In this document: piece by piece, positions 60,064 through 64,000 of the stretch | How the letters are laid out: each line of letters starts with the position of its first letter | How positions within the stretch are numbered: the stretch's first letter is position 1 | Source: Mycobacterium ostraviense | Lineage (GTDB): Bacteria > Actinomycetota > Actinomycetes > Mycobacteriales > Mycobacteriaceae | Length of the DNA stretch: 64,000 nucleotides | Direction: 5' to 3' | Assembly: GCF_002705925.1 (NCBI RefSeq) | Contig: NZ_NKRE01000001.1 | Span: 2,415,224 to 2,479,223, forward strand | Position numbers and translations under genes: made by a program | The notes under the pieces: generated by a model | The model's input: only the letters and a program-made list of their open reading frames with translations | Database searches by the model: none | Told to the model about the DNA's origin: nothing

Positions 60064-61335
60064 ATGGTTGACGTGACTACTCACCAGCTGCCCTGGCATG
60101 CCGCAAGTCATCACCGGCAGCGCACCTTCGCGCAGTCGTCCAAGCTGCAGGACGTCCTGTACGAAATCCGCGGCCCGGTACACCAACACGCCGCGCGGCT
60201 GGAAGCCGAGGGTCACCGCATCCTCAAGCTCAACATCGGTAACCCGGCGCCGTTCGGTTTCGAGGCGCCCGACGTGATCATGCGCGACATGATCCAAGCG
60301 CTGCCCTACGCCCAGGGATACTCCGACTCGCAGGGCATTTTGTCGGCCCGCCGTGCGGTGGTCACCCGCTACGAGCTGGTCGAGGGCTTCCCGCGATTCG
60401 ACGTCGACGACGTCTATTTGGGCAACGGGGTATCCGAGCTGATCACCATGACGTTGCAGGCGCTGCTGGACAACGGCGATCAGGTGTTGATCCCGTCACC
60501 GGACTACCCGCTGTGGACGGCGTCGACCTCGCTGGCCGGCGGCACGCCCGTGCACTACCTCTGCGACGAGACCCAGAGCTGGCAGCCCGACATCGCCGAC
60601 CTGGAATCCAAGATCACCGACCGCACCAAGGCCTTGGTCGTGATCAACCCGAACAACCCCACCGGCGCGGTCTACAGCCGCGAAATCCTCACCCAGATGG
60701 TCGATTTGGCGCGCAAGCATCAGCTGCTGCTGCTCGCCGACGAGATCTACGACAAGATCCTCTACGACGACGCCAAACACATCAGCGTGGCCTCGCTTGC
60801 CCACGACATGTTGTGCCTGACCTTCAACGGCCTGTCCAAGGCATACCGGGTCGCCGGATACCGGGCCGGCTGGCTCGCAATCACCGGGCCCAAAGACCAC
60901 GCCAGCAGCTTCATCGAGGGCATCAGCCTGCTGGCCAACATGCGGTTGTGCCCAAATGTCCCGGCGCAGCACGGAATTCAGGTCGCCCTCGGCGGACACC
61001 AGAGCATCGAGGACCTGGTGCTTCCCGGCGGCCGGTTGCTCGAGCAGCGCGACGTCGCCTGGACCAAGCTCAACGAGATTCCCGGGGTGTCTTGCGTCAA
61101 GCCGGCCGGAGCGCTGTACGCGTTTCCTCGGTTGGACCCCGAGGTCTACGACATTGCCGACGACGAGGAACTCGTCTTGGACCTGTTGCTGTCCGAGAAG
61201 ATTCTGGTCACCCAGGGCACCGGATTCAATTGGCCGGCACCCGATCACCTGCGCCTGGTGACATTGCCATGGTCACGCGATCTCGCCGCCGCGATCGAGC
61301 GGCTGGGTAACTTCCTGGTCAGCTACCGCCAGTAA
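60064..61335 (+). CDS. aspC: Aspartate/alanine-type aminotransferase
   Basis: 423 aa class I PLP-dependent aminotransferase. It has LKLNIGNPAPFGFEAP, NGVSELITMTLQAL, VINPNNPTGAVYS, LLADEIYDKI and the PLP-lysine motif NGLSKAYRVAGYRAGW. Such mycobacterial AspC proteins resemble AlaA-type alanine aminotransferases, so the amino donor/acceptor pair is uncertain. ATG 60064 gives MVDVTTHQLPWH. It lies directly after etfD, matching H37Rv Rv0337c next to Rv0338c. Confidence 0.9.
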   Translation: MVDVTTHQLPWHAASHHRQRTFAQSSKLQDVLYEIRGPVHQHAARLEAEGHRILKLNIGNPAPFGFEAPDVIMRDMIQALPYAQGYSDSQGILSARRAVVTRYELVEGFPRFDVDDVYLGNGVSELITMTLQALLDNGDQVLIPSPDYPLWTASTSLAGGTPVHYLCDETQSWQPDIADLESKITDRTKALVVINPNNPTGAVYSREILTQMVDLARKHQLLLLADEIYDKILYDDAKHISVASLAHDMLCLTFNGLSKAYRVAGYRAGWLAITGPKDHASSFIEGISLLANMRLCPNVPAQHGIQVALGGHQSIEDLVLPGGRLLEQRDVAWTKLNEIPGVSCVKPAGALYAFPRLDPEVYDIADDEELVLDLLLSEKILVTQGTGFNWPAPDHLRLVTLPWSRDLAAAIERLGNFLVSYRQ

Positions 61336-61518
61336 CTTCGCGAAACTCGTTGCCGGGCAAACCAATCGACTTGGAGACGGCGCACCTGCTCGCCTCGGCG
61401 ACTCGGCAAACGTGGTCGATATTTACGAAAGCCGACCGAGGCGTGGCCGGCTGGCATACGCTGCTGGGTTAGTCAGTCGATGGTGGCCGCTATCGGCCAC
61501 GGCCAGCGGGAGGGTTAC

Positions 61519-63186
61519 GTGTCGTTTCTGATTGTGTCGACGGAGGCGGTGGGGGCGGCGGCCTCGGATGTTGCGGGGATCGGGTCGGTGCTCAGTGAGG
61601 CCGGCGCGGCCGCAGCGGCCCCGACCACAGCGGTGCTCGCCGCCGGTGCCGACGAGGTGTCGGCGGCCATTGCGACGCTGTTTAGCGCGCACGGCCAGGC
61701 GTACCAGGCACTCAGCGCGCAAGCGGCGGCGTTTCATAACCAGTTCGTGCAGGCACTGAACGTCAATGCGGGCTCGTACGCGGCCGCGGAAGCAACCAAC
61801 GCGGCCCAAAGTATCCTTCTAGACCCGCTGAACGGAATCAGCCAGGTGCTGACCGGGCGCCCACTGATCGGTAACGGCGCCAACGGGGCGCCGGGAACCG
61901 GGCAAAGCGGCGGGGCCGGCGGCTGGTTGATCGGTGACGGCGGTAACGGCGGATCCGGCCGATCCGGAGTGTCCGGCGGACAGGGCGGCAACGGCGGGGC
62001 CGCCGGACTGTTCGGCAACGGCGGCCTGGGTGGCGCCGGTGGCAGCGGCTCGATCAACAACGGCGGGAACGGCGGAAGCGGCGGAACCGGCGGGCTGCTG
62101 TACGGCACCGGCGGCGCCGGGGGCGCGGGCGGATTCGGCACCGCCAACGGGGGAATTGGCGGCAACGGCGGCAGCGCCGGACTGATCGGCAACGGCGGCG
62201 TCGGCGGCGCCGGCGGTGTGGGCAGCGCAGGGTTGCAGTTCGGCGGCGGGAACGGCGGCCAGGGCGGAGCCGGCGGCTGGCTCCTCGGCAACGGCGGTGG
62301 TGGCGGCGCCGGCGGGCTGGGTGGCGCCGCAGCCGGTGGGTCCGGGGGCAACGGCGGTAACGCCGGGTTGTTCGGCGGCACCGGTGGTACCGGCGGGGCC
62401 GGTGGAAGCTCCGCGGAGAGCATCGGCGGGTCCGGCGGTACGGGTGGCCACGCCGGGTTGTTCGGCTCGGGCGGTACCGGTGGCGTCGGCGGGGTGGGAT
62501 CTGCCGCGGGCGGATTCGGCGGTACCGGTGGCGACGGCGGTCGCGGCGGCCTGATCTTTGGTGCCGGCGGTGACGGCGGAGCCGGCGGAGCAGGCAGCCT
62601 TACCAACTCGCCGTTGTTCATCAGCGGAGGTCAGGGTGGCAACGGCGGCGACGCCGGCCTGTTCGGCATCGGCGGAGCCGGCGGCGCCGGCGGCCTTGGC
62701 TACGTCAATACAACGGGTGCCACCGCTACGGGCGGCGCCGGCGGCAACGGCGGAACCGGCGGCACGCTATTCGGCATCGGCGGTGTCGGCGGCATCGGTG
62801 GTGCCGCCTTCGCCGACACCCTCGCCGGTGGCACCGCCACGGGCGGCAACGGCGGCGCCGGCGGGACCGGTGGGAGGCTGTTCGGCAACGGCGGGGCCGG
62901 CGGCGCCGGCGGGGCCGGCTTCGAAAGCTTCGGCGGCGGCGGCGAGGGCGGTAACGGCGGCAACGGCGGTCAAGCCGCGCTGATCGGCAACGGCGGCAGC
63001 GGTGGCAACGTCGGGGTCCCCGGACCGAACGGCGTCGGCATCGGCACCGGCGGTAACGGCGGCAATGCGCAGCTGATCGGCAACGGCGGCAACGGCGGCA
63101 ACGCCGCGACACTGTTGTCCGGCACGCCCGGTAATCCCGGCTCCGGCGGGCTGCTGTTCGGCCAGCCCGGGCAACCCGGGCTCTAG
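61519..63186 (+). CDS. PE_PGRS family protein
   Basis: 555 aa from GTG 61519 with GGGAGG upstream; a longer ATG start at 61480 would add 13 residues not typical of PE proteins. Residues 1-~95 are the PE domain ([38 protein letters not shown]). A linker with [15 protein letters not shown] follows, then about 430 residues of GGxGGx repeats (PGRS). It ends without a unique C-terminal domain ([11 protein letters not shown]). Probably exported by ESX-5 to the surface. No PPE partner follows; another PE_PGRS gene does. Confidence 0.92.
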   Translation: MSFLIVSTEAVGAAASDVAGIGSVLSEAGAAAAAPTTAVLAAGADEVSAAIATLFSAHGQAYQALSAQAAAFHNQFVQALNVNAGSYAAAEATNAAQSILLDPLNGISQVLTGRPLIGNGANGAPGTGQSGGAGGWLIGDGGNGGSGRSGVSGGQGGNGGAAGLFGNGGLGGAGGSGSINNGGNGGSGGTGGLLYGTGGAGGAGGFGTANGGIGGNGGSAGLIGNGGVGGAGGVGSAGLQFGGGNGGQGGAGGWLLGNGGGGGAGGLGGAAAGGSGGNGGNAGLFGGTGGTGGAGGSSAESIGGSGGTGGHAGLFGSGGTGGVGGVGSAAGGFGGTGGDGGRGGLIFGAGGDGGAGGAGSLTNSPLFISGGQGGNGGDAGLFGIGGAGGAGGLGYVNTTGATATGGAGGNGGTGGTLFGIGGVGGIGGAAFADTLAGGTATGGNGGAGGTGGRLFGNGGAGGAGGAGFESFGGGGEGGNGGNGGQAALIGNGGSGGNVGVPGPNGVGIGTGGNGGNAQLIGNGGNGGNAATLLSGTPGNPGSGGLLFGQPGQPGL

Positions 63187-63574
63187 CCCGATAGTCCGGC
63201 CGGCTGCGGGCGCTGGCCGCGGCTGAGGGTATTTCGCCACGGCCCGCTATGGGCGCAGCCAGATTCTGCCCCACCAATGGCACTGAATCACGTTGGCCGG
63301 CAATTGCTCTGGGCATCATGTGGGCTCATGGCGTCTGCGGGGCGGGCCCGCCATCTCGCGGCCACCATGGAACCGCTCGGCAACCTTCCGGCAGTAACCG
63401 CCTCTCGTAGTGGCGGTGGTGTTGTGCGCGGCCGGGCCGGGCTGCGAAACGGTGGCGAAAGCCGGGCCTACTGCCGCACAAACAGAGGTCGAAATGCCCT
63501 AACAGGCACACCCGACTGCGCGCGACGCTGTTGTCTTCGCCAGGCACTGGGGATGACCGGGTAGGAGGATCGCG
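63187..63574. other. 388-bp gap between the two PE_PGRS genes
   Basis: No gene recognised. The plus-strand frame at 63277-63564 has no known motif. The only clear signal is the AGGAGG ribosome-binding site at about 63563-63568 for the downstream PE gene. Confidence 0.6.
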
Positions 63575-64000
63575 ATGTCGCATATGGTGGTGGCACCGGA
63601 GATCGTGGTGGCGGCGGCAACAGACCTGACGAATATCGGTTCGGCACTCAGCGAGGCCAGCGCCGTCGCGGCAGCCCCGACCACAGCGATACTGGCGGCC
63701 GGTGCCGACGAGGTGTCGGCGGCCATCGCGGCGTTGTTCGGGGCGCACGCCCAGGTCTATCAGGCGCTGAGCGCCCAGGCGGAGGCCTTTCACACCCAGT
63801 TCGTGCAGGCATTGACCGCGGGCGCGGGCGCGTATGCCAGCGTCGAGGCCGCCAGCGCGTCGCCGCTGCAGTCGCTCCTGGACCTGCTGAACGCACCCAC
63901 CCAGGCGGTGTTGGGTCGCCCGCTGATCGGCAACGGCGCCAACGGCACCCCGGGAACCGGGGCAAACGGCGGAGACGGCGGGATCCTGTTCGGTAACGGC
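63575..64000 (+). CDS. PE_PGRS family protein, 5' part (runs off right edge)
   Basis: Open from ATG 63575 to the window end with no stop: 142 codons seen. AGGAGG lies 7 bp upstream. PE domain [20 protein letters not shown], then [20 protein letters not shown] and a linker with [16 protein letters not shown] leading into the first GG repeats ([12 protein letters not shown]). Its PE domain is closely similar to that of the gene before it, so the pair arose by tandem duplication or conversion. Confidence 0.9.
   Translation, partial: MSHMVVAPEIVVAAATDLTNIGSALSEASAVAAAPTTAILAAGADEVSAAIAALFGAHAQVYQALSAQAEAFHTQFVQALTAGAGAYASVEAASASPLQSLLDLLNAPTQAVLGRPLIGNGANGTPGTGANGGDGGILFGNG

Overview
The window reads as chromosomal DNA of a slow-growing Mycobacterium of the M. 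kansasii / M. marinum / M. tuberculosis kind. The evidence is high GC, GTG starts, PE_PGRS and PPE-MPTR genes, an iniBAC locus, a dnaK-grpE-dnaJ1-hspR operon with HAIR operators and a form I CO dehydrogenase cluster. Species cannot be fixed by eye. Comparisons with M. tuberculosis H37Rv below are from memory of its gene order.

Layout. 1-805: decayed DNA (SAM-methyltransferase remnant carrying a small inversion; 5'-truncated eutC remnant). 808-10209 (-): one tightly packed carbon monoxide dehydrogenase operon, read from right to left: xdhC-like, coxM, four copies of a 57-bp repeat, coxS, coxL, second xdhC-like gene with a YHS tail, mocA/mobA-like, coxD, coxG, coxE. A LysR gene diverges from it. 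11226-21715: dodecin, tRNA/rRNA methyltransferase, lipoprotein, pyrE, SDR, membrane protein, DsrE protein, enoyl-CoA hydratase, clpB, Gap-type exporter, globin-reductase (the Rv0377-Rv0385 neighbourhood of H37Rv with extra genes). 21805-22695: aldose epimerase. 22873-32937: a giant PPE-MPTR gene (3354 aa) built from supermodules of about 1.4 kb. 33755-37908 (-): dnaK-grpE-dnaJ1-hspR. 38375-44133: asparagine permease and a second, non-CODH molybdo-hydroxylase (L-M-S order) with its own divergent mocA-like gene. 44192-47701 (+): lpqJ-like lipoprotein, two paralogous single-pass Thr/Pro-tailed membrane proteins and a degenerate Hsp70-type ATPase with the same membrane/tail design. 47706-54316 (-): iniC, iniA, iniB and an IniB-domain paralogue, with the MalT/LuxR-type regulator (iniR) diverging. 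57169-61335: etfD and aspC. 61519-end: two tandem PE_PGRS genes, the second cut by the window edge.

The block from the PPE gene to aspC is inverted and brought next to the Rv0385-like gene compared with H37Rv, so a rearrangement breakpoint lies near 21716-22872.

The most interesting candidate system is the enlarged ini locus. Two dynamin-like GTPases, two IniB-domain proteins and a regulator lie beside an Hsp70/actin-fold protein that has lost key nucleotide-site residues, plus two small proteins sharing its TM and Thr-rich tail. CCCCTAA-type sites recur before both IniB-domain genes. Other notable signals are 20-bp-unit palindromic arrays at two loci, an ~1.04-kb near-identical duplication inside the PPE gene, an 11-bp tandem array at the etfD leader, and a short inversion between 9-bp inverted repeats in the methyltransferase remnant.
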